In this document: positions 1-6,880 of the stretch, piece by piece
Position numbering within the stretch: the stretch's first letter is position 1
Layout of the letters: every line of letters starts with the position of its first letter
Notes under the pieces: generated by a model
Databases searched by the model: none
What the model was told of the DNA's origin: nothing
Seen by the model: only the letters and a program-made list of their open reading frames with translations
Source: Jeotgalibaca sp. MA1X17-3
GTDB lineage: Bacteria; Bacillota; Bacilli; Lactobacillales; Aerococcaceae
Length of the DNA stretch: 64,000 nt
Reading direction: 5' to 3'
Assembly: GCF_021513155.1 (NCBI RefSeq)
Contig: NZ_CP090983.1
Coordinates: 1,659,001-1,723,000, forward strand
Made by a program: the position numbers and the translations under genes

Positions 1-53
1 ATTCTACTTATTTAGGGGTAGGGGGCTTGTAAAAATGACTTGTGCGTTCTTCT

Positions 54-109
54 AAGCTCCCCCCACCGGTCCCAGAGCTTTCACGTTTCAAAATAAATAT
101 GGGGGCTAT
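54..109. other. putative cos packaging site of element 1
   Basis: A C-rich block (AGCTCCCCCCACCGG, 55-69) is followed after 31 bases by GGGGGCTAT (101-109), in the gap beyond the coiled-coil gene. The same two blocks with nearly the same spacing occur in element 2 at 13554-13607, directly upstream of a small terminase gene. The rest of the two gaps differs, so the conservation points to a functional site. Cos-type PICIs carry the helper phage cos site next to terS. The cos role is inference from position and conservation. Confidence 0.5.
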
Positions 110-113
110 CCCC

Positions 114-722
114 TTACTGCCAAGTAAATAGTCCTCCCACTTGGTTACCATGCTTATCAAACTCTAAAGTTTTTTTCGTTTTGTTTTGTTCTGCTTCTAC
201 TCGCTCAGCTTGTTCTCGCTTAGCGTTCTCTTTGTTTCGCATATCTGATTGTAAACTGTAGTACTTAATGAAAGGATGTAAATTATTTCTAGCATGAAAG
301 AGTTCTTGTTTCTTATCCTCTAGTTCCTGTTCTGCTTCCTCTACTATTCGCATTACCATGCCATCATATGCCCTGTACTCGCTACTTGCTTGCTCTCCTA
401 ACTCATATAACTTATTCAGCTTCTTAACCTTGTACGCTTCAATATTCATTGGTGCAAAGAGTTCCAACTCGTCCAGTTGTTCTTGTAGTTCTCGCTTATT
501 CTTCAATAGTTTTTTACGTTCTGTTTCATTGGTTAAAATATCTACATCTGTGACAAGGTTCTGCATTTCCTTTTTAATGAGTGGAATTTGTTGCAAGGCT
601 TCTGCTTTCTTCTCCTGTAATTGCTTGACTTCTGCTACTACCTTTTCTACTTCTTCAGCAAATTTATAAGAGTTCTTTTGTCCTTTTAGTGTTAGTTCTT
701 TCTCAAAGTATTGTTTAGTCAT
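114..722 (-). CDS. phage/satellite coiled-coil protein, 202 aa
   Basis: Highly charged, mostly helical protein rich in Glu, Lys and Gln with long heptad-like stretches through residues 20-160, so probably an extended coiled coil. I do not recognise a named family. It is clearly homologous to the frameshifted gene at 13758-14368 in element 2: both begin with EKEL, share NLVTDV and LQEELNELELFA-type motifs, and end in a charged tail. In both islands it lies between an OB-like gene and the cos-like site, so a role in packaging or capsid redirection is possible but unproven. An insertion sequence abuts its ATG. The native upstream region is lost, and the IS end supplies GTAGGGATTCA just ahead of the ATG, a passable ribosome-binding site. 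Confidence 0.75.
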   Translation of the reverse strand: MTKQYFEKELTLKGQKNSYKFAEEVEKVVAEVKQLQEKKAEALQQIPLIKKEMQNLVTDVDILTNETERKKLLKNKRELQEQLDELELFAPMNIEAYKVKKLNKLYELGEQASSEYRAYDGMVMRIVEEAEQELEDKKQELFHARNNLHPFIKYYSLQSDMRNKENAKREQAERVEAEQNKTKKTLEFDKHGNQVGGLFTWQ

Positions 723-2215
723 TGAATCCCTACCCGAAAACTAGACACTCAAAAAAAGAGTGTTCTCGTTTTCGGGTTATTTTTTATCTGTTTTTTCGTT
801 ATACTCTAATGGAACAGTTTGGAATCGGAGGTCACCACATGAGCAAAAAAATATATACGGAACAAGAAATTGAAATACTGGAGAGAAATCTAAATATAAA
901 AAGTGTTTCTTCTAAAAGTATTACCTACTCATCAGCATTCAAAATCAAAGCCATAGAACAAAGTAAAACGGGCATGACCTCAACGGTCATTTTTGAAGAG
1001 GCGGGGCTTCCAGCATCGCTAATCGGGGAGGGAAAGGCTCATCAGTCGTTGGGACGTTGGAAGAAAAGCATGGCGAAGCAAGGTCAGGATGGCTTTCTTC
1101 AAGAGACGCGTGGTAAGGGGCCGGGGCCAATCGGGAGCCAAGGGGTATCCCTGGAAGATAAATTAGCAAAAGCTAACGCTCGCATCGCCTATCTTGAAGG
1201 AAACCTCACACTAGTAAAAAAATTAGAGCTTCACGAAAGGAGCGTGAAAAACGGGACAAAGGCCGTCCTAAAGACCAATGAGCGGTATACACTGATCAAT
1301 CACATCATTCGTGAGTATCAACTCAAAAACATGGTGAAACATCTTTGCGAAATTGCCGAAGTCAGTCGGAGTGGATATTACTATTGGCTAAAAACTGAAG
1401 TAAATCGCATGGAGAAGTACGAAAACGATTGGGCTGACTACAAACTACTTTATCACGTATTTCTTGATAAGAAAAAATGCGGAATCGAAGAGATTAAAAT
1501 GACTCTGGAAAATGAGTATAACCTGGTAATGAATCACAAGAAAATCCGGAGGATTCTACGCATGAACGGCATTATTTCTCCAATCAGAAAAGCAAAACCT
1601 TACCGAAAAATCATGAAAGCTACGCAGGAGCACAAAACCAAGAAAAACTTGGTGAATCGGCATTTTGACTGCGGAACTCCATATAAAGTGCTCCTGACAG
1701 ATATCACCTATCTTCCATACGGGAACGGTCAAACAGCCTATCTTTCCGCTGTCAAAGACGGTGCAACGGGAGAAATCGTTGCCCATCACTTTTCTACAAG
1801 CTTGAAAATGGGGTTGGTATATCAGACGTTGGAAAAACTGCCCAAAGTGATCCAACAAGATATTCTAGAAACAGAACGATACTTTCACTCGGACCAAGGT
1901 GTCCATTATACACACCCAACCTTTCAGAAAAAGGTTGAAGAAATGGGCTTGACGCAGTCCATGTCCCGGAGGGGCAACTGCTGGGATAACGCTCCTATGG
2001 AATCCTTTTTTGGTCATATGAAGGATATCGTCCTATCTGAAAAACAAGAGACACTTCAGGACCTGTGGTATGCCGTAGAAGAATATATTGAATTTTACAA
2101 TCATCGCCGCTACCAAAAAAATTAAAGAAGATGACCCCGATTGCTTATCGAGACCATCTTCTATGGGCAGTATGAACCTGTTTTTTTAGGTGTCTAGTTT
2201 AGAGGTAGGGATTCA
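723..2215 (+). mobile_element. IS3-family insertion sequence (IS150-like), 1493 bp
   Basis: Terminal inverted repeats are visible: the left end 723-748 and the right end 2190-2215 match at 23 of 26 positions, both starting TGAATCCCTACC. The element is flanked by a 3-bp direct repeat CAT (720-722 and 2216-2218), the target duplication expected for IS3 elements. It encodes one long transposase on the + strand. Insertion is exactly at the start codon of the - strand coiled-coil gene. The matching place in element 2 (14369-14479) has no insertion, so this is a recent event in element 1. Its higher GC content around 960-1150 also differs from the flanks. Confidence 0.93.
839..2125 (+). CDS. IS3-family DDE transposase (C-terminus frameshifted)
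   Basis: Orf A and orf B regions are joined in one frame. Residues 1-130 hold a helix-turn-helix (TVIFEEAGLPASLIGEG). The rve integrase core follows with the DDE residues seen in LLTDITYLPYG, FHSDQGVHYT and NCWDNAPMESFFGH. The start is the ATG at 839 behind GGAGGTCACCAC; reading open further upstream is not coding. The ORF stops at HRRYQKN, but adding one A in the A7 run at about 2114 restores KLKKMTPIAYRDHLLW and a stop at 2175, the usual IS3 C-terminal ending. The last ~18 residues are therefore lost either by mutation or by a sequencing deletion; similar single-A losses elsewhere in the window favour the latter. Confidence 0.9.
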   Translation: MSKKIYTEQEIEILERNLNIKSVSSKSITYSSAFKIKAIEQSKTGMTSTVIFEEAGLPASLIGEGKAHQSLGRWKKSMAKQGQDGFLQETRGKGPGPIGSQGVSLEDKLAKANARIAYLEGNLTLVKKLELHERSVKNGTKAVLKTNERYTLINHIIREYQLKNMVKHLCEIAEVSRSGYYYWLKTEVNRMEKYENDWADYKLLYHVFLDKKKCGIEEIKMTLENEYNLVMNHKKIRRILRMNGIISPIRKAKPYRKIMKATQEHKTKKNLVNRHFDCGTPYKVLLTDITYLPYGNGQTAYLSAVKDGATGEIVAHHFSTSLKMGLVYQTLEKLPKVIQQDILETERYFHSDQGVHYTHPTFQKKVEEMGLTQSMSRRGNCWDNAPMESFFGHMKDIVLSEKQETLQDLWYAVEEYIEFYNHRRYQKN

Positions 2216-2219
2216 CATG

Positions 2220-2519
2220 TTAGTTTTCTCCCTTTTTTTCTTTTATTTTTTTTAAGTCATAAACTTTAATCATGTTATTTAAATAGGTACGCCCTGCACC
2301 ATTTTCTCTATACTTCCCATATAGCTTTAGTCTTAATTCATAGGGTTCATTCAGAATGATTTTCTTAACATCCTCTTTATAAACACTAACGTATAAATGT
2401 CCTGCTTTTCCTAGATCAAGTATATATATATCTTCGTTTTTTCCACTGTGCTTATGTTCTATAAACTGCCCCTGCATAATGAAAGCTATTCGTGTGTTTT
2501 CCTCAATTTTTCGTTCCAT
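2220..2519 (-). CDS. small phage protein, OB-fold-like, 99 aa
   Basis: Beta-rich protein with alternating hydrophobic strands (IAFIMQGQFIEH, YILDLGKAGHLYVSVY, YELRLKLYGKY, NMIKVYDLKKI), a pattern compatible with a small OB-fold or other nucleic-acid-binding barrel. It corresponds in position and pattern to the 88-aa gene at 14480-14746 in element 2, although identity is low. It precedes the coiled-coil gene in both islands, here separated by the IS. I cannot name a family. A single-strand-binding role is only a guess from fold pattern and from lying downstream of the replication genes. Confidence 0.65.
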   Translation of the reverse strand: MERKIEENTRIAFIMQGQFIEHKHSGKNEDIYILDLGKAGHLYVSVYKEDVKKIILNEPYELRLKLYGKYRENGAGRTYLNNMIKVYDLKKIKEKKGEN

Positions 2520-2603
2520 ACTATTCCACCTTTAGTTCTTTTATTTCTAAATAATATTTTACTTCCTGCAATAACAATCTAATGCAGCACCCCTCTTATG
2601 GTT

Positions 2604-3011
2604 CTATTCCATAAGCCCTAAACTTCTACATAATGTTTTTAAGCATTGCTCTTCACTAATTCTTATGAAGGCTATAGTCACTCCTAACTCTTTTACTACC
2701 GCATTCTGATTTAGATTCTCGAAGTAACGTTTCTTTATAATCGTTTGCATAGTTGGTTGTAATTGATTGATAGATTCCTCGATAGCTTCCTTATGTCGTT
2801 CATACATAAGAATTTCTTTATCATCCACAATCTTTATTCCTACTGTCTCCACAGGGTTACTTATGAATGAACCTTTGCCACCACCTACATTTTCATCCTG
2901 TTTTCTCACATCTGGATAGAAGAAAGTTTCTTTTCTCTTCGCTATTGTTCTATCAAATGAAGGATATTCTTTTAACAATGATCTCAAGTAGCTTCGTGTA
3001 TATTTTTTCAT
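2604..3011 (-). CDS. ArpU/RinA-like phage transcriptional regulator
   Basis: Protein of 135 aa. The N-terminal half is basic (KKYTRSYLRSLLKEY), the middle carries the GGGKGSFISNPVE segment typical of ArpU-type phage regulators, and the C-terminal half reads like a sigma-70 region 4 helix-turn-helix (LQPTMQTIIKKRYFENLNQNAVVKELGV). Such proteins activate late or packaging genes in Gram-positive phages. The ATG at 3011 behind GGAGGCAAAG is preferred over a TTG four codons upstream that overlaps the Shine-Dalgarno. It lies after the replication genes, where a late-gene activator would be expected. Element 2 has no counterpart. The family call is from pattern; a search would confirm it. Confidence 0.65.
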   Translation of the reverse strand: MKKYTRSYLRSLLKEYPSFDRTIAKRKETFFYPDVRKQDENVGGGKGSFISNPVETVGIKIVDDKEILMYERHKEAIEESINQLQPTMQTIIKKRYFENLNQNAVVKELGVTIAFIRISEEQCLKTLCRSLGLME

Positions 3012-3023
3012 CTTTGCCTCCAA

Positions 3024-3230
3024 TTATTATCTATATTTCTTTAAAGATTCTTACTCAACTGTAAACCTGTAACACATCATCTATTGGTGTAGATTCTCTT
3101 ATTGCCTATCTTAGGTTTGTTATGCTACCTCACTCCTTACCGTCCAAAGTAGGAGAATGAGTTTGTTTTGTTAAGTGCCACTTTCTTCTTTGCCGGGGAG
3201 AGGGCGCTTTTATTTTTAATTCTATCTTTA
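3024..3230. other. intergenic region without recognised gene
   Basis: About 200 bases between the 168-aa gene and the ArpU-like gene. It holds a G/C-rich patch (GCCGGGGAGAGGGCGC, 3191-3206) in otherwise AT-rich DNA and no open frame with a ribosome-binding site on either strand. It may carry the leader of the regulator gene. Nothing else is recognisable. Confidence 0.4.
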
Positions 3231-3737
3231 TCAATTTTTCCTTTTTTTATTTAATAATGATCTCCTTATTTTTTCTGGAAAATTAAGTAACTGATCTGTT
3301 ACCTCTTTTTTATAAATATTGTATCCAGCTGCTTCTTCAATCTCTAAAATTTCGCTTATTATAAAATCATCCAACAACTGGTCTTTATCCTCTGGTTTAC
3401 CCTTTGTGCTATCAAAACGTAAAGAGTAGTATTCCTTCATAGTGTCAGTAAGAGTTCCCCAAAAGCGGTTAAAATGCTTCTGTTTGAATTCTAATTCCTC
3501 TACCCTTCTATCTAATGTATAAAGGTATTCAACATGATTAACTACTTCTGTTTCAACTCTAAAAGCAATGGTTTGCGTTTCATCAAAACGTTCTCCTATA
3601 CGAGTATAAAAATTCTGATCATAAAAATGTACTCCTGCTAGTTCTTTCCTTAATTTTGTATCTTTAATACACTTAGATAAGTTAAAGTAATGAATGATTT
3701 GCCCCTTATCTATTGGTCTTTTTTCTACAACCGCCAC
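3231..3737 (-). CDS. hypothetical phage protein, 168 aa
   Basis: Soluble, mostly helical protein with a basic C-terminus (IRRSLLNKKRKN). A middle segment (EELEFKQKHFNRFWGTLTDTMKEYYSLRF) resembles the charged linker before a sigma-like helix-turn-helix, and similar proteins occur among phage early/middle genes, but I do not recognise a family. The start is GTG at 3737 with AGAGGG seven bases upstream. It sits between the helicase loader and the ArpU-like regulator on the same strand, so it is probably co-transcribed with them. Confidence 0.6.
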   Translation of the reverse strand: MAVVEKRPIDKGQIIHYFNLSKCIKDTKLRKELAGVHFYDQNFYTRIGERFDETQTIAFRVETEVVNHVEYLYTLDRRVEELEFKQKHFNRFWGTLTDTMKEYYSLRFDSTKGKPEDKDQLLDDFIISEILEIEEAAGYNIYKKEVTDQLLNFPEKIRRSLLNKKRKN

Positions 3738-3862
3738 CCTTACACCCTCTATCTTTTAAAAGTGAAATTACATCTCATTCAAATGATTTTCAATTCTGTT
3801 AATATCTATCAAAGAAGAAAATCTTTGATATTTATTTCGCCATACATACTTAGCTACCCTAT

Positions 3863-4726
3863 TTAAAAGAAATTAGGTCTCTTATCCGTTATACCATCAA
3901 AGTCTATAACAGATAGGTTTTGTGATAGCCTGGATGAAATTCTAGGATCATACGCTTTTTTAAAGTCATCATAGGATAAATTAGAAGTGAGAATGGTGCT
4001 TTTTATACCGTCTCTAGCGTTTATGACCTTGAATAGGGTTTTAACTGTATGGTCGCTTGCACCTCGTGAGGTGTCCATTTTGCCTATATCTGTACCAATA
4101 TCATCTATGTATAGAACATCTACCTCTTTCATTAGTTTGAGATAGTAGGCATCTGTTTTCTTGTCAGTTGCTTTATTGTTATACGATTCAATAATTAATT
4201 CTAGTAAGGTTGTAAAATCTACAAACATACAAGATAGCTGTCTTGAATATTGTTCTGATTTAGTACTGATATTACTTGCTGAAGCATGTGCTAACATACT
4301 TTTCCCTGTACCAGGGTTACCGGAGAAGAAAGAATTTTTTATTTCTCCTTCTGAAATTTGTCTCGTAAGAGTTGAAACGCTTGCTTTTACATCTCGTTCT
4401 CTTTGTGTAGGTGTCTGATAGTCTTTAAACCCTTTATCAACAAATGCCTTACTTCCGTATATAGAATATCTCTTAAAGAAAGCTCTTTTTTCATCAGCAT
4501 TAAAATGATGTGCCTTTTCTGATAGTAATTCTGTCATATCTTCATTCTTTTCTGCTCCTACACAACATGGACAGGTCAGTTCCTTTGTTTCGAGATTTAA
4601 AAACTTTTTATAGCTTCCTGCATGAACGTCCGTATTGTTACAGACTTCTTCTGTTAAGAGATATAAATCTCTTATAGGTTCTCCATTAAAAATATCTTTT
4701 TGAATTTTTTTTATATAATTTGTCAT
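3863..4726 (-). CDS. DnaC/IstB-type helicase loader ATPase
   Basis: Loads the replicative helicase at the element's origin. Of 287 aa, residues ~55-60 carry a CPCC cysteine cluster. The AAA+ core has Walker A FFSGNPGTGKSML at about 138-150, Walker B DVLYIDDIGTD near 210, sensor-like TILTSNLSYDDF near 250 and an arginine-finger-like DPRISSRL. The start ATG at 4726 follows GGAGGATTCAACC and lies 12 bases after the DnaD-like gene stop, so the two form a translationally close replication pair as in many Gram-positive phages. Element 2 lacks this gene and uses a PrimPol/SF3 system instead. Confidence 0.88.
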   Translation of the reverse strand: MTNYIKKIQKDIFNGEPIRDLYLLTEEVCNNTDVHAGSYKKFLNLETKELTCPCCVGAEKNEDMTELLSEKAHHFNADEKRAFFKRYSIYGSKAFVDKGFKDYQTPTQRERDVKASVSTLTRQISEGEIKNSFFSGNPGTGKSMLAHASASNISTKSEQYSRQLSCMFVDFTTLLELIIESYNNKATDKKTDAYYLKLMKEVDVLYIDDIGTDIGKMDTSRGASDHTVKTLFKVINARDGIKSTILTSNLSYDDFKKAYDPRISSRLSQNLSVIDFDGITDKRPNFF

Positions 4727-4738
4727 GGTTGAATCCTC

Positions 4739-5683
4739 CTAAAAGAAATCATCAAAATCTTCTGGTTTGTATTTCGCTACTTCTTTTGCTAATCGTTCTT
4801 TACTTCTTCTTACAAACTCTTTTGTTTCCTCGTCTTCTTCTGGAGTAGTTTTATTCAGTTGGTTATAAGAGTTATTTCCTTTTCTACTCTGATAGTTCTT
4901 TTCTGCTGCATCCACATCTTTTACGGTCTTATGTCCTTTGTTATTCCAATTAATGAGTACTTTTTCAGCATAAGACCATTTTCTTACATTATTGATAGCA
5001 GATAGTTCTAATGCTTTAATAATCAATTCATCTGCTTCTTGTTCTGATGATCCTTCTTGTATGAAATCTTTTGAGATAGCTTCTATCTTGTCTCGTACAA
5101 TAGGTGATAAAGTTCCAAAACCATTATTTTCATAGAATGATAAAGGATTAGGTTTGTTGTCGTTGTTGTTTGTTTTGGATGATTCTTTTAATTCATTGTT
5201 TTCTGAATTCTGATTTAGACTAACCTCATCTAACCTATCCTTACCTAACCTATCCTTACCTAACCTAACCTTACCTATGCCGTCCTTTGGTTGTCCTTTG
5301 GTTGTCCATTGGTTGTCCTCGATGTTTTTTACATCTGAACGTTGCTTTCTAACCTTAATTTCTATGTCTGGTAGCATTTGTATAAGTAAATCTTTATAAA
5401 TAGTATCAACTTTTCTATCTGCTCTTATCTTATTGTGTTCAGTCCAATCAGTAATGAAAGAAACTAGATCCTCATTAAGTACAACTATAAAATCTTTAGC
5501 AGCTAGAACTCTTAAATCATCTTCTGTAGCACCAGTTATTCTTAGTACCGTAAAAGCTTCTACAACACCATCATCATCTGCTTCTAAACCTAAATGAAAA
5601 TATAAGTTTTGTGTGCTTGAGGGCATCCTTAGAAAACGAGCGCTTTTTGTTATTTTTTTACTAAACATCCTTCTTTGTGCCAC
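4739..5683 (-). CDS. DnaD-like replisome organiser / replication initiator
   Basis: Protein of 314 aa. The N-terminal ~110 residues form a winged-helix domain typical of phage replisome organisers (FSKKITKSARFLRMPSSTQ, EADDDGVVEAF). A low-complexity linker follows with repeated LGKDR units, and the C-terminal domain (VRDKIEAISKDF to WNNKGHKTVKDVDAAE) looks like a DnaD/DnaB2 domain. It should bind the origin and recruit the DnaC-like loader encoded next door. The linker is encoded by tandem DNA repeats that probably are the origin itself (5221-5315). Start ATG at 5683, preceded by an AGAGGTGATTAAAA leader. Confidence 0.85.
   Translation of the reverse strand: MAQRRMFSKKITKSARFLRMPSSTQNLYFHLGLEADDDGVVEAFTVLRITGATEDDLRVLAAKDFIVVLNEDLVSFITDWTEHNKIRADRKVDTIYKDLLIQMLPDIEIKVRKQRSDVKNIEDNQWTTKGQPKDGIGKVRLGKDRLGKDRLDEVSLNQNSENNELKESSKTNNNDNKPNPLSFYENNGFGTLSPIVRDKIEAISKDFIQEGSSEQEADELIIKALELSAINNVRKWSYAEKVLINWNNKGHKTVKDVDAAEKNYQSRKGNNSYNQLNKTTPEEDEETKEFVRRSKERLAKEVAKYKPEDFDDFF
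5231..5315. repeat. putative replication origin of element 1 (iterons inside the initiator gene)
   Basis: Two sets of exact tandem repeats sit side by side. The unit TAACCTATCCTTACC occurs at 5231-5245 and 5246-5260, with a one-base variant at 5261-5275. The unit GTCCTTTGGTT occurs at 5282-5292 and 5293-5303, with a one-base variant at 5304-5314. They encode the LGKDR-repeat linker of the initiator. Origins embedded as iterons in the replisome-organiser gene are known in lactococcal and related phages; assignment here is inference. Confidence 0.6.
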
Positions 5684-5729
5684 TTTTAATCACCTCTATT
5701 AATTTTTAAAGATTTTTTTCTCGGTTATG

Positions 5730-5756
5730 AAGGAGGTAGCAATTCGTTACCCCCTT
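5730..5756 (-). promoter_or_regulatory. hairpin in leader of replication operon
   Basis: The inverted repeat AAGGAGGTAGC / GTTACCCCCTT with a short AATTC loop lies about 50 bases upstream of the initiator start, in a 206-base gap without genes (5684-5889). It could shield a ribosome-binding-like AAGGAGG on the + strand or act as an attenuator for the - strand operon. There is no T run, so a simple terminator is unlikely. Confidence 0.35.
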
Positions 5757-5889
5757 TACATATTTGTTTGACCTGAGGGGGCGATACACCGCATTAGGTC
5801 GTTTAGTAGCACATACCCTTAATGAGATTGTGCTTACTATTTATCAGATATACTTCACTGTTTTTCATTAACAAGTATCAGTATTCTAA

Positions 5890-6177
5890 TTAATTAGTCG
5901 AACTCGGCTTAACTAATGTATCAATAAGCTGTTCTCTTAATTTCTCTGCTTTAATTATATTTTTTCTTAACATATGATGAATATTTGCCATGTGATCACT
6001 TGTTCTATTAAATTCATGTGCAAGCCACATAGGGGCATTTTCTTTTTGCATAGTGGTTTTCACCAGGTCCTCGTGATTCTCATCTAAAATAAATACCAAT
6101 GTATCTATAAACCCATCTACCACATTCAATTCCTCAGCTATATCTTTTGCGTTTTTGATTTTCATTTCGTTTGTCAT
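5890..6177 (-). CDS. small conserved satellite protein, 95 aa
   Basis: Helical acidic protein. It matches the element 2 gene at 17441-17740 in layout: a FILDENHED / FVLEDNH motif near one third, a second motif (HEFNRTSDHMANIHHMLRK / REFDRDSIHIQTLHKLLSE) and a charged end. Function unknown; it sits in the early region ahead of replication genes in both islands, so a replication- or helper-phage-interaction role is possible. The ATG at 6177 is preferred because GGGAG lies eight bases upstream; an ATG five codons earlier overlaps that Shine-Dalgarno. Confidence 0.65.
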   Translation of the reverse strand: MTNEMKIKNAKDIAEELNVVDGFIDTLVFILDENHEDLVKTTMQKENAPMWLAHEFNRTSDHMANIHHMLRKNIIKAEKLREQLIDTLVKPSSTN

Positions 6178-6227
6178 TTTAATTTCTCCCATTCATATAT
6201 ATTTTTTTGTTTTTTGTGCTTTTTTTG

Positions 6228-6236
6228 TGCTAAAAT
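6228..6236 (+). promoter_or_regulatory. extended -10 promoter of antisense RNA, element 1
   Basis: TGCTAAAAT is an extended -10 element on the + strand, inside an otherwise - strand operon. The element 2 copy reads TGATATAAT (17888-17896), and the two flanks align closely (TTTTTTGTG before, ATTTTTCTAAA-like after). Confidence 0.5.
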
Positions 6237-6242
6237 TGAAGT

Positions 6243-6307
6243 AGATATTTTTCTAAAGAATTTTTGCCCTTAGCTAACAATTCCTGTTGTTGCTAGGGCT
6301 TTTTTTG
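6243..6307 (+). ncRNA. putative ~65-nt antisense small RNA, element 1
   Basis: A predicted transcript begins about seven bases after the extended -10 element and ends at a strong intrinsic terminator: GCCCT(T)AGC stem paired with GCTAGGGC, then T7 at 6300-6307. The opposite strand is the early operon, between the stop of the 30-aa peptide gene (6320) and the ribosome-binding site of the next gene (6186). Element 2 has the same arrangement at 17903-17963 with an aligned promoter but a different terminator stem. The T run is present only in the + direction, so this terminator does not serve the operon. Existence of the RNA is inferred. Confidence 0.45.
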
Positions 6308-6319
6308 CGTTTTCCATGC

Positions 6320-6412
6320 TTATTCCTCCAAACTCTGATAAATCTTCTTTCCTATCCATTTAGTTAACAGAACGGATATCCCACCTGCTAGATAGATTAG
6401 TGTATACTCCAT
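6320..6412 (-). CDS. hydrophobic micropeptide, 30 aa (possible type I toxin)
   Basis: Reads MEYTLIYLAGGISVLLTKWI followed by GKKIYQSLEE: one membrane-spanning segment then a charged tail, the profile of small phage membrane peptides and of Fst/Ldr-type toxins. It has an excellent ribosome-binding site, AAGGAGGTGACGAAC before the ATG, which is the best evidence that it is translated. The putative antisense RNA starts beyond its 3' end and converges on it. Element 2 has a positional analogue at 17950-18078. Function unproven. Confidence 0.6.
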   Translation of the reverse strand: MEYTLIYLAGGISVLLTKWIGKKIYQSLEE

Positions 6413-6465
6413 GTTCGTCACCTCCTTCTTTATATACATCTCGTTAAAATTAACGGTATGTTTTT

Positions 6466-6490
6466 CTTTACCCTTAATCCTTGGCGTGGA
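6466..6490 (+). repeat. 25-bp direct repeat copy 1 (element 1)
   Basis: CTTTACCCTTAATCCTTGGC plus GTGGA, an exact copy of 8309-8333. Copy 1 lies just beyond the excisionase gene stop and copy 2 just upstream of the integrase. In element 2 the repeated ATGCGCCCAC motif takes the same two places. Probable integrase/excisionase binding or insulator site. Confidence 0.6.
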
Positions 6491-6493
6491 TTT

Positions 6494-6796
6494 TTAGTTT
6501 TTTTGTGTATCAAGAAAATCTGCAACATCTTTCAAATCGAACATTATTTCTTTTCCTTTTGTAAAACTCTTTAACCCTTTCATTTTCCATTCTCTTATTA
6601 CATCTACCCCACATTTAAAGTACTCGCATAACTGCTGCTGATTTAGATATCTTGTATTAAGAGTTACATTCTTAGTAGCTTCTTCTACCGCATACCTTGA
6701 TAAGGTCAAAAAATCGTTATATACGGCCTTTTCTATGTCTGGTGGTAAATACACCGTTAAGCGTGGTGAAATGTCTAGCTCCTTTGTTTTTTCCAT
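6494..6796 (-). CDS. excisionase-like helix-turn-helix protein (DUF771-like)
   Basis: 100 aa. The C-terminal half is a MerR/Xis-type winged helix: LNQQQLCEYFKCGVDVIREW, then KGKEIMFDLKDVADFL. The N-terminus reads like DUF771 phage proteins. It should bend the attachment-site DNA and direct integrase towards excision. Located as the second gene of the early operon behind Cro, as in many Gram-positive phages and PICIs; the element 2 counterpart is at 18345-18620. Start ATG with GAGGTGTAAAC upstream. Confidence 0.75.
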   Translation of the reverse strand: MEKTKELDISPRLTVYLPPDIEKAVYNDFLTLSRYAVEEATKNVTLNTRYLNQQQLCEYFKCGVDVIREWKMKGLKSFTKGKEIMFDLKDVADFLDTQKN

Positions 6797-6805
6797 GTTT
6801 ACACC

Positions 6806-6877
6806 TCATTTCCTCTTTATGTTTCTTATCCATTTAGACTCACCATTTTTAAAATGTTTTTTTATTTCCTTTACCAT
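6806..6877 (-). CDS. possible 23-aa basic micropeptide
   Basis: MVKEIKKHFKNGESKWIRNI followed by KRK fills the gap between the Cro and excisionase genes and starts four bases after the Cro stop. It has no clear Shine-Dalgarno and would depend on translational coupling. Low certainty; it may be a chance frame. Confidence 0.25.
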   Translation of the reverse strand: MVKEIKKHFKNGESKWIRNIKRK

Positions 6878-6880
6878 TTT

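Noticed and set aside
722..838. Longer transposase start at the TTG of 722
   Set aside because: The extra 39 codons run through the terminal inverted repeat; the ATG at 839 has a strong ribosome-binding site.
839..2175. Programmed frameshift at the transposase C-terminus
   Set aside because: IS3 programmed frameshifts lie between orfA and orfB, which are already in one frame here. The C-terminal A7 shift matches the window-wide pattern of base losses.
6270..6317. 15-codon frame MENAKKALATTGIVS on the - strand after the 30-aa peptide
   Set aside because: It is encoded by the terminator hairpin of the + strand RNA; too short, although GGAGG lies upstream. Kept out as a gene.
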